Of a stretch of DNA of 46,719 nucleotides, positions 14,412-22,820 are shown piece after piece. The notes under the pieces were generated by a model. That model searched no databases and was not told the origin of the DNA. It saw only the letters and a list, made by a program, of their open reading frames with translations. This DNA is from Betaproteobacteria bacterium (GTDB lineage Bacteria; Pseudomonadota; Gammaproteobacteria; Burkholderiales; SG8-41). Each line of letters begins with the position of its first letter. Within the stretch, counting starts at the first letter, position 1. The stretch lies in assembly GCA_016868015.1 (NCBI GenBank), contig VGIF01000005.1, forward strand, positions 1 through 46,719, in the 5' to 3' direction. The translations under genes and the position numbers were made by a program.

Positions 14412-15850
14412 CACGCCCCGCCGAACACATCCACCGCGGCGAACAAACACGGCGGCGCGGCGTGGCCGACGTCGATCACCTGATTGGGCTCGCCCTTGCC
14501 GCAGTGGGGGGTGCCCAGCACTTCAAACGTATCGGCTGCGCCCACCGCTTTAAGGCTCCTCCAAAACGTCGCCGAGATGCCGCGGTAGTTGGGGTTTTTC
14601 ACCACCTGCGTCAAACGACCGTTTTCGATCAACTGCCCGAACTCGCAGCCAAATTGAAACTTGTTGCGCGAATCGTCGATCGACCACGAGCGGTTGGTGC
14701 GCATCAGCACGCCGCGTTCGACCGAGGCGATCATGTCGGTAAGACTCGATGCGCCCGGCTCGACATTGAGATTGGACATGCGGTCCATCGGCGGGCGATT
14801 CCAATTTGTCGCGCGCGCGGTGGCGACACCAGGCAAACCACTACGCCATTGCGAAGTGCCGCCGCCCAGTCCGCGTTGCAAAATGCCGTCGCGGATCAAA
14901 TATTCGCGCGTGGCGGGCAGCCCTTCGTCATCGAAGGCAAAGCTCGCGATTTGCTCCGGGCGCGTCGGGTCGTACGTCACGTTGAGCAGCGCCGAGCCAT
15001 ACTGATAGCGGCCGAACATATCTGGCGTAACAAAGCTGGTGCCGGCGTAGTTGCGCTCATCACCCAAAATGCGATCCAACTCCAGCGGGTGCCCGATCGA
15101 CTCGTGAATTTGCAGCACCATTTGATCGGGTGCGGCCAGCAAATCCATCGTGCCCGACGGGCAATCCGGCGCGGCGAGCAATTGCAGCGCTTCGTCCGCC
15201 ACCGTTTGCGCCGCGGTGGTAAAGCCGCTGCTCGCAACGATCTCCCAGCCGCCTTGCCCGCAATGCGTCATGCCGCCCAAGGTGCGGGTTTGCGTTTGCG
15301 CGCCGGCGTTGGCGGTGGCGGACAACATTGGCACCACGAATTCAAAATGCTGTCGGTTGTGCGCGCCCGCCGAGGTGACATACAGTGCATCCCTTTGCGT
15401 GTGCCACAACCACGCGTGGCGGTCGACGATTTTTTCGCTGACATTGAGCCCCGCGCACGCCGCACGCAAGGTGTCGAATTTTTCGGTGAGCGGGATGGCG
15501 TCCCATGCCGTTTGCAGCGGCGAGGCATACTCGCCGCGCGTGGCGGCAAGCGGTGCTTGATCAAAATCGGCGACACTGCGCCCGCCGCTCGCTTGCGCCC
15601 ACGCGCGGGCGCGTTCGAGCGCGCGCGTAAGCCCAGCGTCGCTTAAATCGGCGCTTGCCGCGTAGCCGCTGCCGCCGCGCTCAAACACGGTGACCATCGC
15701 GCCGCGGTCTTCCTCCAGATTGAGCGGCTGCACCACGTCGTCGCGCACCGCCAATTGCTCCGTGCGGGTGTCGACCACGCGCAGCGACCAGCGCAGCCCT
15801 GCGGGTGCGATACGTTGAAAACGTTGGGCGATGGATTCCAGTGTGGTCAT
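14411..15850 (-). CDS. TldD/PmbA family metallopeptidase, TldD-like catalytic subunit
   Basis: A 479-residue protein with the TldD zinc motif HESIGH (about residues 249-254) followed by PLELDRILGDERNYAG. Other family blocks are SIDDSRNKFQFGCEFGQLIENG, VVKNPNYRG and the C-terminal CGKGEPNQ, whose cysteine contributes a metal ligand in known structures. With the overlapping TldE-like gene it would form a cytosolic heterodimeric peptidase. I start at ATG 15850, which gives MTTLESIAQRF and normal length; a longer open frame upstream only translates the broken HAD gene out of frame. The pair differs from the classical TldD/PmbA housekeeping set and belongs to the TldD-related paralogues. Confidence 0.87.
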   Translation of the reverse strand: MTTLESIAQRFQRIAPAGLRWSLRVVDTRTEQLAVRDDVVQPLNLEEDRGAMVTVFERGGSGYAASADLSDAGLTRALERARAWAQASGGRSVADFDQAPLAATRGEYASPLQTAWDAIPLTEKFDTLRAACAGLNVSEKIVDRHAWLWHTQRDALYVTSAGAHNRQHFEFVVPMLSATANAGAQTQTRTLGGMTHCGQGGWEIVASSGFTTAAQTVADEALQLLAAPDCPSGTMDLLAAPDQMVLQIHESIGHPLELDRILGDERNYAGTSFVTPDMFGRYQYGSALLNVTYDPTRPEQIASFAFDDEGLPATREYLIRDGILQRGLGGGTSQWRSGLPGVATARATNWNRPPMDRMSNLNVEPGASSLTDMIASVERGVLMRTNRSWSIDDSRNKFQFGCEFGQLIENGRLTQVVKNPNYRGISATFWRSLKAVGAADTFEVLGTPHCGKGEPNQVIDVGHAAPPCLFAAVDVFGGA

Positions 15851-15864
15851 GATCGCGTTGGATG

Positions 15865-16187
15865 TTACCCGAACGCGCCCGCATGCAGCGCCGCCAATTC
15901 GCTGGGCGCGTGCAGCAAACGATGCGGCGCTGCGGCTTCGAGTTCGGCGCGCGAACCGTGGCCCCAGAGCACGCCAATGGCGCGTAGGCCGTTGTGTTTT
16001 GCGGCATCGATATCTACCGCGCGATCGCCGATCATGATCGACGCCGTGCATATTGCGACACCTCATGTTCGCTGATCGGCGCGTAACCAAAATGCGTGAG
16101 GGCGTGGTTGATCGAGTGGCCAATGCCGAGCACCGGGTCGCTTAGCGTGCCGTCGAGGTCGCATACGAGGCTGGCAGGCGCAGGCAT
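15865..16187 (-). pseudogene. HAD-family phosphatase (phosphoglycolate phosphatase-like), internally deleted
   Basis: Only the two ends of a HAD phosphatase remain. From ATG 16187 the N terminus reads MPAPASLVCDLDGTLSDPVLG, with the nucleophile motif DLDGT, and continues to EHEVSQYA near 16043. A frame change follows, and the C terminus reads MIGDRAVDIDAAKHNGLRA then IGVLWGHGSRAELEAAAP and stops at 15865. Intact relatives are about 215-225 residues; some 110 residues including motifs II and III are missing. Without them the protein cannot be active. It lies between the ankyrin gene (10 bases upstream) and the TldD-like gene (14 bases downstream), all on the minus strand. Confidence 0.8.
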
Positions 16188-16197
16188 GCGTTTAGCC

Positions 16198-16866
16198 TCA
16201 ACGCCCACGCGCGCCCGCCGCGCGCAACAACTCGGCAATCACACGCTGGCCGCGCTGTTCGGCGTGCGTGAGCGGTGTCACACCTTGTTTGTCGGGCAGA
16301 TGGACGTTGGCACCATGCGCGATCAAGAGTTTGACGATTTCCGCATGGCGCGCGCCGCCGTCACCCAAAATCACCGCTTCCAGCAGCGCGGTCCAGCCCA
16401 GGTTGTTGTAGTGATTGACATCGATCGCGGTGGTGAGCAGCAAGCGCACGGTGTCGACGTGGCCGTAGTGGCAGGCGGGGATCAGCGCGGTTCCGCCAAA
16501 ACGATTAGTGGATTTAAGGTTGGCCCCGGCGGCCAGCGCGGCGCGCACGATTTCGGTGTGGCCGCGCGCGCCGGCGAGTAAAAACACGCTGTTGCGGATG
16601 TCGTTTTGCGCGTTAACGTCCGCGCCGCGCGCGATCAGCAGCTTCGCCGCTTCGACGTGCCCGCCCTCGGTGGCGGCGAGCGCGGCGTTGCGTCCGCGCG
16701 CGTCGCGCGCGTTGACCGGCACGCCAGTATCGAGCAGGCGTTTGACTTCGGCGGTGTTGCCGCGCGCGGCGGCTTGGATTAAGGCGTCGTGGGCCAACAC
16801 CGGTAGCGTGTACAGCAGCGAGGGCAAAAACCCGAGCCACAGCAAGCAATCGCGTCGCGTCAACAT
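16198..16866 (-). CDS. Ankyrin-repeat protein, exported
   Basis: A 222-residue protein made of an N-terminal export signal and about five ankyrin repeats. The signal (MLTRRDCLLWLGFLPSLLY, cleavage after VLAHA-like residues) carries twin arginines, so Tat export is possible though the motif is incomplete. Repeats begin near residue 26 (DALIQAAARGNTAEVKRLL) and show the usual GH-x-E-xx-xLL and NAxD patterns, for example GRNAALAATEGGHVEAAKLL and GWTALLEAVI. Ankyrin repeats mediate protein binding; the partner is unknown. It is followed by the broken HAD gene and preceded by repeat copy D and hemF. Confidence 0.87.
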   Translation of the reverse strand: MLTRRDCLLWLGFLPSLLYTLPVLAHDALIQAAARGNTAEVKRLLDTGVPVNARDARGRNAALAATEGGHVEAAKLLIARGADVNAQNDIRNSVFLLAGARGHTEIVRAALAAGANLKSTNRFGGTALIPACHYGHVDTVRLLLTTAIDVNHYNNLGWTALLEAVILGDGGARHAEIVKLLIAHGANVHLPDKQGVTPLTHAEQRGQRVIAELLRAAGARGR

Positions 16867-16875
16867 TTAAATATG

Positions 16876-16902
16876 TAAGTATTTGATTTTATTGTGTTTT
16901 TT
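16876..16902 (-). repeat. IHF-site-like A/T-rich motif, copy D
   Basis: Minus-strand reading gives an A-tract, CACAATAA, then AATCAA-ATAC-TTA (exact WATCAANNNNTTR). Its A-tract is part of the hemF stop codon. Confidence 0.75.
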
Positions 16903-17809
16903 ATAGCCAGTCGCGAGCCGCCAGAAATTTGTTGTACAACTCGGCTTCACGCGAACCGGGGTCGGGCCGCCAGTCGTAGCGCCAATGCACCAGCGGCGGC
17001 AGCGACATCAAGATCGATTCGCTGCGCCCGCCCGATTGCAAACCGAACAGCGTGCCGCGGTCGTAGACCAGATTAAATTCGACGTAACGCCCGCGGCGAT
17101 AGGCTTGAAACGCGCGTTCGCGCTCGCCGTAGGGCAACGCACGGCGGCGCTCGACGATGGGCACATACGCCGGCAAGAAATGATCGCCCACGCTTTGCAT
17201 CATCGCAAAACAGGTTGCGAAATCGGGCGTGTGCACGTCGTCGTAAAAAATGCCGCCGATGCCGCGCGGCTCGTTGCGATGCTTCAGGAAAAAATAGCGG
17301 TCGCACCATTGTTTGAATTTAGGGTGCAGTTCCGGGCCGAACGGCATTAACGCATCGCGGCAGGTTCGGTGAAAATGCCGCGCGTCTTCCTCGAAGCCGT
17401 AATACGGCGTCAAATCCATGCCGCCGCCGAACCACCACACCGCGTCCGCCCCCTGCTTCACCGCGCAAAATAAACGCACATTCAGATGCACCGTCGGCAC
17501 ATACGGGTTACGCGGATGCAGCACCAGCGACACGCCCATCGCCTCGAACGAACGCCCCGCTAGCTCCGGCCGCGCGGCGGAGGCCGTCGGCAGCAGGTTG
17601 TCACCGAACACATGCGAAAAGCCCACGCCGGCGCGCTCGAACAGATGACCTTCTTCGAGGATGCAAGTGGTGCCGCCGCCGCCTTGTTCTCTAGTCCAGG
17701 CGTCGCGCCTAAACGGCTGGCCGTCGAGCGCGGTCAATCCATCGACAATGCGGTTTTGCAAACTTCCGAGATAAGTTTTAACGAGCGCGGTATCCATTGC
17801 CGCAAGCAT
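16901..17809 (-). CDS. hemF: Oxygen-dependent coproporphyrinogen-III oxidase HemF
   Basis: A 302-residue cytosolic enzyme that oxidatively decarboxylates two propionates of coproporphyrinogen III to give protoporphyrinogen IX, using O2. Diagnostic segments include [85 protein letters not shown] and the terminal [36 protein letters not shown]. Length is normal. Translation could start at 17809 or at the ATG 12 bases inside (17797); neither has a strong ribosome-binding site. Together with hemL and hemB elsewhere in the window it points to an aerobic haem pathway. Confidence 0.95.
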   Translation of the reverse strand: MLAAMDTALVKTYLGSLQNRIVDGLTALDGQPFRRDAWTREQGGGGTTCILEEGHLFERAGVGFSHVFGDNLLPTASAARPELAGRSFEAMGVSLVLHPRNPYVPTVHLNVRLFCAVKQGADAVWWFGGGMDLTPYYGFEEDARHFHRTCRDALMPFGPELHPKFKQWCDRYFFLKHRNEPRGIGGIFYDDVHTPDFATCFAMMQSVGDHFLPAYVPIVERRRALPYGERERAFQAYRRGRYVEFNLVYDRGTLFGLQSGGRSESILMSLPPLVHWRYDWRPDPGSREAELYNKFLAARDWL

Positions 17810-17917
17810 ACCTCAGCGCGGCGCAGCGCCGATGTTTTGTAAATAAACCGTTGGACGCACTTGGTGCGAGCCGCTCCGATCGACGGTGAAACCGTTTTGG
17901 CGAAAGGCAACAATCAT

Positions 17918-17989
17918 TTATTGCGCAAGACGCGCGCGCAACGTGTAGAGATGACCTTCGTCTGCCGCGTCGAAAATCGTTTTGCTCAT
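17918..17989 (-). pseudogene. Possible ankyrin-gene start fragment
   Basis: A 23-codon open frame starting at ATG 17989 reads MSKTIFDAADEGHL then a helix ending LRARLAQ and a stop. The pattern resembles the first helix pair of an ankyrin repeat protein, like the gene at 16198. It could be a decayed fragment or a coincidence. The surrounding gap (17810-18185) otherwise holds only the inverted repeat at 18018-18094 and repeat copy E. Confidence 0.3.
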
Positions 17990-18017
17990 CCAAGCTTGGC
18001 TTAAACGTGGAAACTTT

Positions 18018-18094
18018 GCCACGGAAGACACAGGGGAACACAGAGGAAAGTTCAGGTTTTGCCGTTCTCTGTGTTCCCCTGTGTCTTCCGTGGC
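18018..18094. repeat. Perfect 28-bp inverted repeat (CACGGAAGACACAGG-type)
   Basis: Arms at 18018-18045 and 18067-18094 are exact inverted copies with a 21-base loop. The arms consist of imperfect short words (CACGGAAG, ACACAGGGG, AACACAGAG). It lies in the hemF-purD gap and is the same class of hairpin as those at 26009, 38681 and around the GxxExxY gene. Confidence 0.9.
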
Positions 18095-18158
18095 TAATGC
18101 ATTGCCGTTAAGTCATGCGCGCTTCGAGGCAGTGTTGATGCCCAGCGCTGCAAAAATG

Positions 18159-18185
18159 TAAGTATTTGATTTTATTGAATATTTT
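18159..18185 (-). repeat. IHF-site-like A/T-rich motif, copy E
   Basis: Minus-strand reading gives AAAATATTCAATAA, then AATCAA-ATAC-TTA (exact WATCAANNNNTTR). It starts immediately after the purD stop codon. Confidence 0.75.
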
Positions 18186-19493
18186 CTATGGCTTGCGCGG
18201 TGCGCTGACGGCGATCGCGCGATAACCGATGTCGCGGCGCATATGCATGCCATCGAAATGAATCTGCGCGGCGATCTCGTACGCGCGTTTTTGCGCGGTA
18301 CGCACGTTGTGCCCCAACGCGGTCACGCACAACACGCGTCCGCCGCTAGCGACGACGGCGTTATTGCTAAGCGCGGTACCGGCATGAAACACGTGGTAAT
18401 CGGCTTCGTTCTGCGCGGCGTCGGGCAAGCCGCGAATGACATCGCCCTTGCGCGGATTATCGGGGTAGCCGTGCGCGGCCATCACCACGCCCAGCGCCAC
18501 GCGCGGATCCCACTCGGCCTCGCATTTATCGAGCGTGCCGTCAATGGCGTGTTCGATCAAATCGACCAGATCGCTTTTTAGCCGCATCATGATCGGCTGC
18601 GTTTCCGGGTCGCCCATGCGGCAGTTAAATTCCAGCGTGTTGATGTTGCCGTCTGTGCCGATCATCAAGCCGGCGTAGAGAAAGCCGCTGTACGGCATGC
18701 CGTCTTTTTCCATGCCGGCGAGCGTGGGCAGGATCACCTCGCGCATCACCTTGGCGTGGATCGCGGGCGTGACCACCGGCGCCGGCGAATACGCGCCCAT
18801 GCCGCCGGTGTTGGGGCCGGCGTCACCATCGTTAAGCCGCTTGTGATCCTGGCTGCTGGCGAGCGCCAACGCGTGTTTGCCGTCGGCCAGCACGATAAAA
18901 CTCGCTTCCTCACCATCGAGAAAGGCCTCGATCACCACGCGTGCGCCCGCCTCATTGTGTCGAATCGCCATTTTGTTATCGACCAGCATCATGTCGACGG
19001 CGGCGTGCGCTTCGGTGAGCGTCATGGCGACGACGACGCCTTTGCCGGCGGCAAGCCCATCGGCTTTGATCACGATTGGCGCGCCTTGTTTATCGATGTA
19101 GGCGTGCGCTTGTGCAACATCAGTAAACGTCGCGTGCGCCGCGGTGGGGATGCCGTGGCGCTGCATAAAACTCTTGGAAAAATCCTTGGAGCTTTCCAGT
19201 TGCGCGGCGCGCTGCGTGGGGCCGAAGATGCGCAAGCCAGCCGCTTGAAATGCATCGACCACGCCGTCGGCCAGCGGCGCTTCGGGCCCGACCACGGTTA
19301 GCGCGACCTCGTTTTTTTGCACAAAGGCGATGAGATCGGCGGTGGCGGTGAGCGTGATGTTTTCCAGGCCTTCTTCTTGGGCGGTGCCGGCGTTACCGGG
19401 CGCGACGTAGACTTTCGACACGCGTTGGGATTGCACCAGGCGCCACGCCAGCGCGTGTTCGCGGCCGCCGGAGCCGATGACTAGGAGTTTCAT
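18186..19493 (-). CDS. purD: Phosphoribosylamine-glycine ligase PurD
   Basis: A 435-residue ATP-grasp enzyme joining phosphoribosylamine and glycine to form GAR, second step of purine synthesis. The N terminus MKLLVIGSGGREHALAW, the PGNAGT motif, VVGPEAPLADG, the ATP-grasp core APIVIKADGLAAGKGVVVA, and FLDGEEASFIVLADG, then GGMGAYSPAPV and LEFNCRMGDPETQ are all intact. It is downstream of purH on the same strand, separated by a 97-base repeat-filled gap; that pairing is common in proteobacteria. Confidence 0.96.
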   Translation of the reverse strand: MKLLVIGSGGREHALAWRLVQSQRVSKVYVAPGNAGTAQEEGLENITLTATADLIAFVQKNEVALTVVGPEAPLADGVVDAFQAAGLRIFGPTQRAAQLESSKDFSKSFMQRHGIPTAAHATFTDVAQAHAYIDKQGAPIVIKADGLAAGKGVVVAMTLTEAHAAVDMMLVDNKMAIRHNEAGARVVIEAFLDGEEASFIVLADGKHALALASSQDHKRLNDGDAGPNTGGMGAYSPAPVVTPAIHAKVMREVILPTLAGMEKDGMPYSGFLYAGLMIGTDGNINTLEFNCRMGDPETQPIMMRLKSDLVDLIEHAIDGTLDKCEAEWDPRVALGVVMAAHGYPDNPRKGDVIRGLPDAAQNEADYHVFHAGTALSNNAVVASGGRVLCVTALGHNVRTAQKRAYEIAAQIHFDGMHMRRDIGYRAIAVSAPRKP

Positions 19494-19497
19494 TTTG

Positions 19498-19590
19498 ACG
19501 TGAGGCGTGAAGCGTGAGACGTGAGGCGCAACAGCCCAATCGCGTACAACACTGGTTTTGACGCCTCACGCCTCACGCCTCACCCCTCAC
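19498..19590. repeat. Imperfect inverted repeat of GTGAGGCGT-type words
   Basis: The left arm (19498-19528) carries tandem GTGAGGCG/GTGAAGCG words and the right arm (19562-19590) carries CGCCTCACGCCTCACGCCTC followed by a variant. The 33-base spacer shows no gene. It fills the purH-purD gap and could act as a processing or termination structure. Confidence 0.8.
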
Positions 19591-21183
19591 TCAATGTCTA
19601 AAATGCCGCACACCCGTAAACACCATCGCCACGCCCTGCTCATCCGCGGCCTGGATCACTTCATCGTCGCGCACGCTGCCGCCGGGCTGGATCACCGCAA
19701 TCGCCCCGGCTTTGACCACCACATCGAGCCCGTCGCGGAACGGGAAAAACGCGTCCGAGGCCACCACCGAGCCCTGCAACGTGAGCTTGGCATTTTCCGC
19801 TTTGATCGAGGCGATGCGCGCGGAATCGATGCGGCTCATTTGCCCGGCGCCCACGCCCAGGGTTTGGCCGTTGGCGCAGAACACGATGGCGTTCGACTTC
19901 ACGTACTTGGCGACGCGCCAAGCGAACATCAGGTCGTTGAGTTGTTGCGGCGTCGGTTGTTTTTTCGTGACGACTTTAAGCTCGTCGGTTTGCACTTCCC
20001 GGTTGTCCGCGCTTTGCATCAACAGACCGGAGCCGATGCGTTTGACATCCATCGCATTGCGACCTAGTTCCCAAGCGTTTTTGGCATCGCGCTTGACTTG
20101 GGCTAGCGAAATTTCCAGCACCCGCACGTTGGCTTTGGCGGCGAGCACGGTGAGCGCGTCCGCCGCATACGCCGGCGCGATCAGCACTTCGACAAATTGT
20201 TTGGACACCACCTGCGCCGCCGCCGCGTCGACCGGACGGTTAAACGCGATGATGCCGCCGAAAGCCGAAGTCGGATCGGTGGCGAACGCTTTGGCGTAAG
20301 CCTCGCCGCAATCGCGGCCGATCGCTACCCCGCATGGGTTGGCGTGTTTGATGATCACGCACGCGGGCTCGTCGAAACACTTGACGCATTCCCATGCCGC
20401 GTCGGCATCGGCCAGGTTGTTATATGAGAGTTCCTTACCTTGCAGTTGTTTCGCCAGCACCAGCGAACCCGGCGCGGGATAAATATCGCGATACAACGCC
20501 GCGCTTTGATGCGGGTTTTCACCGTAACGCAGATCCTGCAGCTTGATAAAACGGCCGTTGGCCTGGCCCGGATAGTCGGCGCGCGTGCCGTCGGCTTTGA
20601 GCGAAGACAAATAATCGCTGATCGAGGCGTCGTAATTGGAAATGCGGTTAAACGCCGCCACCGCCAACTGAAAACGCGTTTCATCCGACAGCGCACCGCT
20701 GCGTTTGATTTCGTCAAGCACGGCCGCGTACTGCGCGGGCTCCACCACCACGCCCACACCGCGCCAGTTTTTGGCGGCCGAGCGCACCATCGCCGGGCCG
20801 CCGATGTCGATGTTCTCAATCGCGTCTTCCAGCGTGCAGCCGGGTTTGGCTACCGTCTGCGCGAAGGGATAAAGATTCACCACCAGCAAGTCGATGGTGG
20901 GGATGCCCGCGACTTTGATGGCGTTAAGATGCGCGGGTTCTTCGCGCCGCGCCAGCAAACCGCCGTGGATTTTCGGGTGCAGGGTTTTCACCCGCCCGTC
21001 GAGCATTTCCGGGAAGCCGGTGTAGTCGGCGACCTCGGTGACCCTCAACCCCGCGTCGGCGAGCAGTTTGGCGGTGCCGCCGGTGGAGAGCAATGCCACG
21101 CCCAGCGCGGATAACGCCCGCGCGAATTCAACAATACCTGTTTTGTCGGATACGCTGATCAGCGCCTGTTTGACCGCAGCCAT
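19591..21183 (-). CDS. purH: Bifunctional AICAR transformylase/IMP cyclohydrolase PurH
   Basis: A 530-residue enzyme for the last two steps of IMP synthesis. The N-terminal MGS-like cyclohydrolase domain (about residues 1-150) shows [49 protein letters not shown] and [11 protein letters not shown]. The transformylase domain follows with [14 protein letters not shown], the [13 protein letters not shown] motif with its catalytic Lys-His, [15 protein letters not shown] and the C-terminal [12 protein letters not shown] and [13 protein letters not shown]. Length is normal. It sits between fis and purD. Confidence 0.96.
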   Translation of the reverse strand: MAAVKQALISVSDKTGIVEFARALSALGVALLSTGGTAKLLADAGLRVTEVADYTGFPEMLDGRVKTLHPKIHGGLLARREEPAHLNAIKVAGIPTIDLLVVNLYPFAQTVAKPGCTLEDAIENIDIGGPAMVRSAAKNWRGVGVVVEPAQYAAVLDEIKRSGALSDETRFQLAVAAFNRISNYDASISDYLSSLKADGTRADYPGQANGRFIKLQDLRYGENPHQSAALYRDIYPAPGSLVLAKQLQGKELSYNNLADADAAWECVKCFDEPACVIIKHANPCGVAIGRDCGEAYAKAFATDPTSAFGGIIAFNRPVDAAAAQVVSKQFVEVLIAPAYAADALTVLAAKANVRVLEISLAQVKRDAKNAWELGRNAMDVKRIGSGLLMQSADNREVQTDELKVVTKKQPTPQQLNDLMFAWRVAKYVKSNAIVFCANGQTLGVGAGQMSRIDSARIASIKAENAKLTLQGSVVASDAFFPFRDGLDVVVKAGAIAVIQPGGSVRDDEVIQAADEQGVAMVFTGVRHFRH

Positions 21184-21185
21184 TA

Positions 21186-21207
21186 CGCCTCACGCCTCAC
21201 GCCTCAC
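21186..21207. repeat. CGCCTCAC tandem words between fis and purH
   Basis: Three tandem CGCCTCAC units repeat the right arm of the element at 19562-19583 in the same orientation. purH is thus flanked by direct copies of this word array. Confidence 0.75.
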
Positions 21208-21218
21208 CTCGCGCGCCG

Positions 21219-21461
21219 TCAGAACTTGATGCCGTGCGCCTTCATCTTCTTGCGCAAGGTATTGCGATTCAAACCCAGCATTTGCGCGGCATGGGTTTGG
21301 TTGCCGCGCACACGGGTCAACACCGATTCCAACAGCGGTTTTTCCACGCTGTTGATGACCATGTCGTAGACCCCGCTCACTTTTTCGCCATCCAAATCCC
21401 TAAAGTAAACGTCGATGGCCCTGCGTACCGTGCGGGCCATTTCATTGTCGTTCATCATCAT
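21219..21461 (-). CDS. fis: Fis family DNA-binding protein
   Basis: An 80-residue nucleoid-associated regulator. The C-terminal helix-turn-helix (NQTHAAQMLGLNRNTLRKKM, about residues 54-73) is the Fis/NtrC-type DNA-binding unit, and KPLLESVLTRVRG is the preceding dimerisation helix. It is shorter than E. coli Fis (98 residues), as is usual in betaproteobacteria. It overlaps the upstream dusB gene by 4 bases, the conserved dusB-fis operon, so its promoter is probably upstream of dusB in the A/T-tract region at 22466-22820. Confidence 0.92.
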   Translation of the reverse strand: MMMNDNEMARTVRRAIDVYFRDLDGEKVSGVYDMVINSVEKPLLESVLTRVRGNQTHAAQMLGLNRNTLRKKMKAHGIKF

Positions 21462-22465
21462 GCCGCTAGGTCCTCACAATAGATCAGGTGACGGCTGCGA
21501 TCGGCCAGTTCGTTAAAAAACGCGTCCACCGCCGCTAGTTGTTCTTGGCAGGTCTCGAGCTGATTCATCGCGTGACGAAACGCGGCCGAGCCCGCCAACC
21601 CCTTGCTGTACCACGAGATATGCTTGCGAGCGACGCGCACGCCGCGCTGCTCGCCATAAAAACCGTAAAGATCGTGCAGATGCGCCAGCAGCACGCGGTG
21701 AATTTCGCGGACCTCCGGCGGCGGTAGATGTTCGCCGGTATCGAGATAATGATTGATCTCGCGAAACATCCACGGCCGGCCCTGCGCAGCGCGGCCGATC
21801 ATCACCGCGTCGGCTTTGGTGTAATCGAGCACGTGTTTGACTTGTTCCGGCGTCGCGATGTCGCCATTGGCGATCACCGGAATGTTGATTTCAGACTTCA
21901 CCTCGGCAATGGTGTCGTATTCCGCCTCGCCAGAAAATCCGCAGGCACGCGTGCGGCCGTGGATCGCCAGCGCTTGCACGCCTGATTTTTCGGCGATTTT
22001 CGCCACGGTCACCGCGTTTTTGTTGTCGCGGTCCCAACCGGTGCGGATTTTTAACGTTACCGGAACGTCAACGGCATTCACCACCGCGCCGAGGATGCGC
22101 GCCACCAGCGGCTCGTCTTTCAACAACGCCGAGCCCGCCATCACATTGCACACCTTTTTTGCCGGACAACCCATGTTGATGTCGATGATCTGCGCGCCGT
22201 TATCGACGTTATGACGTGCCGCATCCGCCAACATTTGCGGATCGGCGCCAGCGATTTGCACGGAAATCGGATCGACCTCGCCGTCGTGATTGGCGCGGCG
22301 GCGCGTTTTTTCTGAACCCCACAGCAGCGAATTGCTCGCCACCATTTCGGAGACCGCCATGCCCGCGCCCATTTGTTTGCACAACTGGCGAAACGGCCGG
22401 TCGGTGACGCCCGCCATCGGCGCAACCACTAATTTATTCTTGATTTTGTGCGACCCGATTTGCAT
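21458..22465 (-). CDS. dusB: tRNA-dihydrouridine synthase B
   Basis: A 335-residue FMN- and NADPH-dependent enzyme that reduces uridine in the D-loop of tRNA. The N terminus (NKLVVAPMAGVTDRPFRQL), the catalytic cysteine in DINMGCPAKKVCN (about residue 103), VTLKIRTGWD, ALAIHGRTRACGFSG, VIANGDIATPEQV and AVMIGRAAQGRPW are typical of DusB. The C-terminal helical domain is complete. It heads the dusB-fis operon and ends in a 4-base overlap with fis. Confidence 0.95.
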   Translation of the reverse strand: MQIGSHKIKNKLVVAPMAGVTDRPFRQLCKQMGAGMAVSEMVASNSLLWGSEKTRRRANHDGEVDPISVQIAGADPQMLADAARHNVDNGAQIIDINMGCPAKKVCNVMAGSALLKDEPLVARILGAVVNAVDVPVTLKIRTGWDRDNKNAVTVAKIAEKSGVQALAIHGRTRACGFSGEAEYDTIAEVKSEINIPVIANGDIATPEQVKHVLDYTKADAVMIGRAAQGRPWMFREINHYLDTGEHLPPPEVREIHRVLLAHLHDLYGFYGEQRGVRVARKHISWYSKGLAGSAAFRHAMNQLETCQEQLAAVDAFFNELADRSRHLIYCEDLAA

Positions 22466-22820
22466 AGATGCGTCAGCGGCGTTGTTGTTGGGCTCACAGG
22501 TGGTTGAAGGGGAAGGACGCGATTCTAATCCTCGTCACGCGCCATGCAAAGTAGTTCCAGAAATTTTTTTTCGTGCGCGCTTGAGTTGGCACTAACACGA
22601 CACCTCGCGCCTTGCGAAAAATTTTTTCGCGGCCAAACCCGGCGTAATAATAGGTACTTACACAAAATTGTTCGCGCGCCACTTGCGCACATCTCGCTAG
22701 AAGATTGCTCGGCGTATGGTTTTAACGCGAGCGGCGAAAAAATTTGCAAACCCTCTGCTACACCCTATTGCATTTACACGCGGATATGGTAGTGCGCGGC
22801 GCCTGGATTTGTTTTCACCA
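22466..22820. promoter_or_regulatory. 355-base A/T-tract-rich region upstream of dusB-fis
   Basis: No convincing gene is seen here. Three A/T tracts with similar edges occur: GAAATTTTTTTTCG near 22560, the palindrome GCGAAAAATTTTTTCGC at 22614-22630, and GGCGAAAAAATTTGC near 22735. Such tracts are expected in curved, Fis-controlled promoters, and the dusB-fis promoter must lie in this region or overlap it. A precise -35/-10 pair could not be chosen. Confidence 0.4.

Noticed and set aside
14462-15646. 394-codon plus-strand frame opposite the TldD-like gene
   Set aside because: Shadow of a gene with an intact HESIGH motif.
16036-16123. Extension of the TldD-like gene upstream of 15850
   Set aside because: The added residues come from the broken HAD gene out of frame; the TldD family begins at MTTLESIA.
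19498-21207. CGCCTCAC word arrays considered as a CRISPR-like array
   Set aside because: Units are directly tandem without unique spacers, and there are no cas genes.
22500-22595. Translation containing RDSNPRHAPCK, a type often produced by antisense tRNA 3' ends
   Set aside because: I looked for a tRNA on the minus strand here, but no cloverleaf with acceptor, anticodon and T arms could be drawn.
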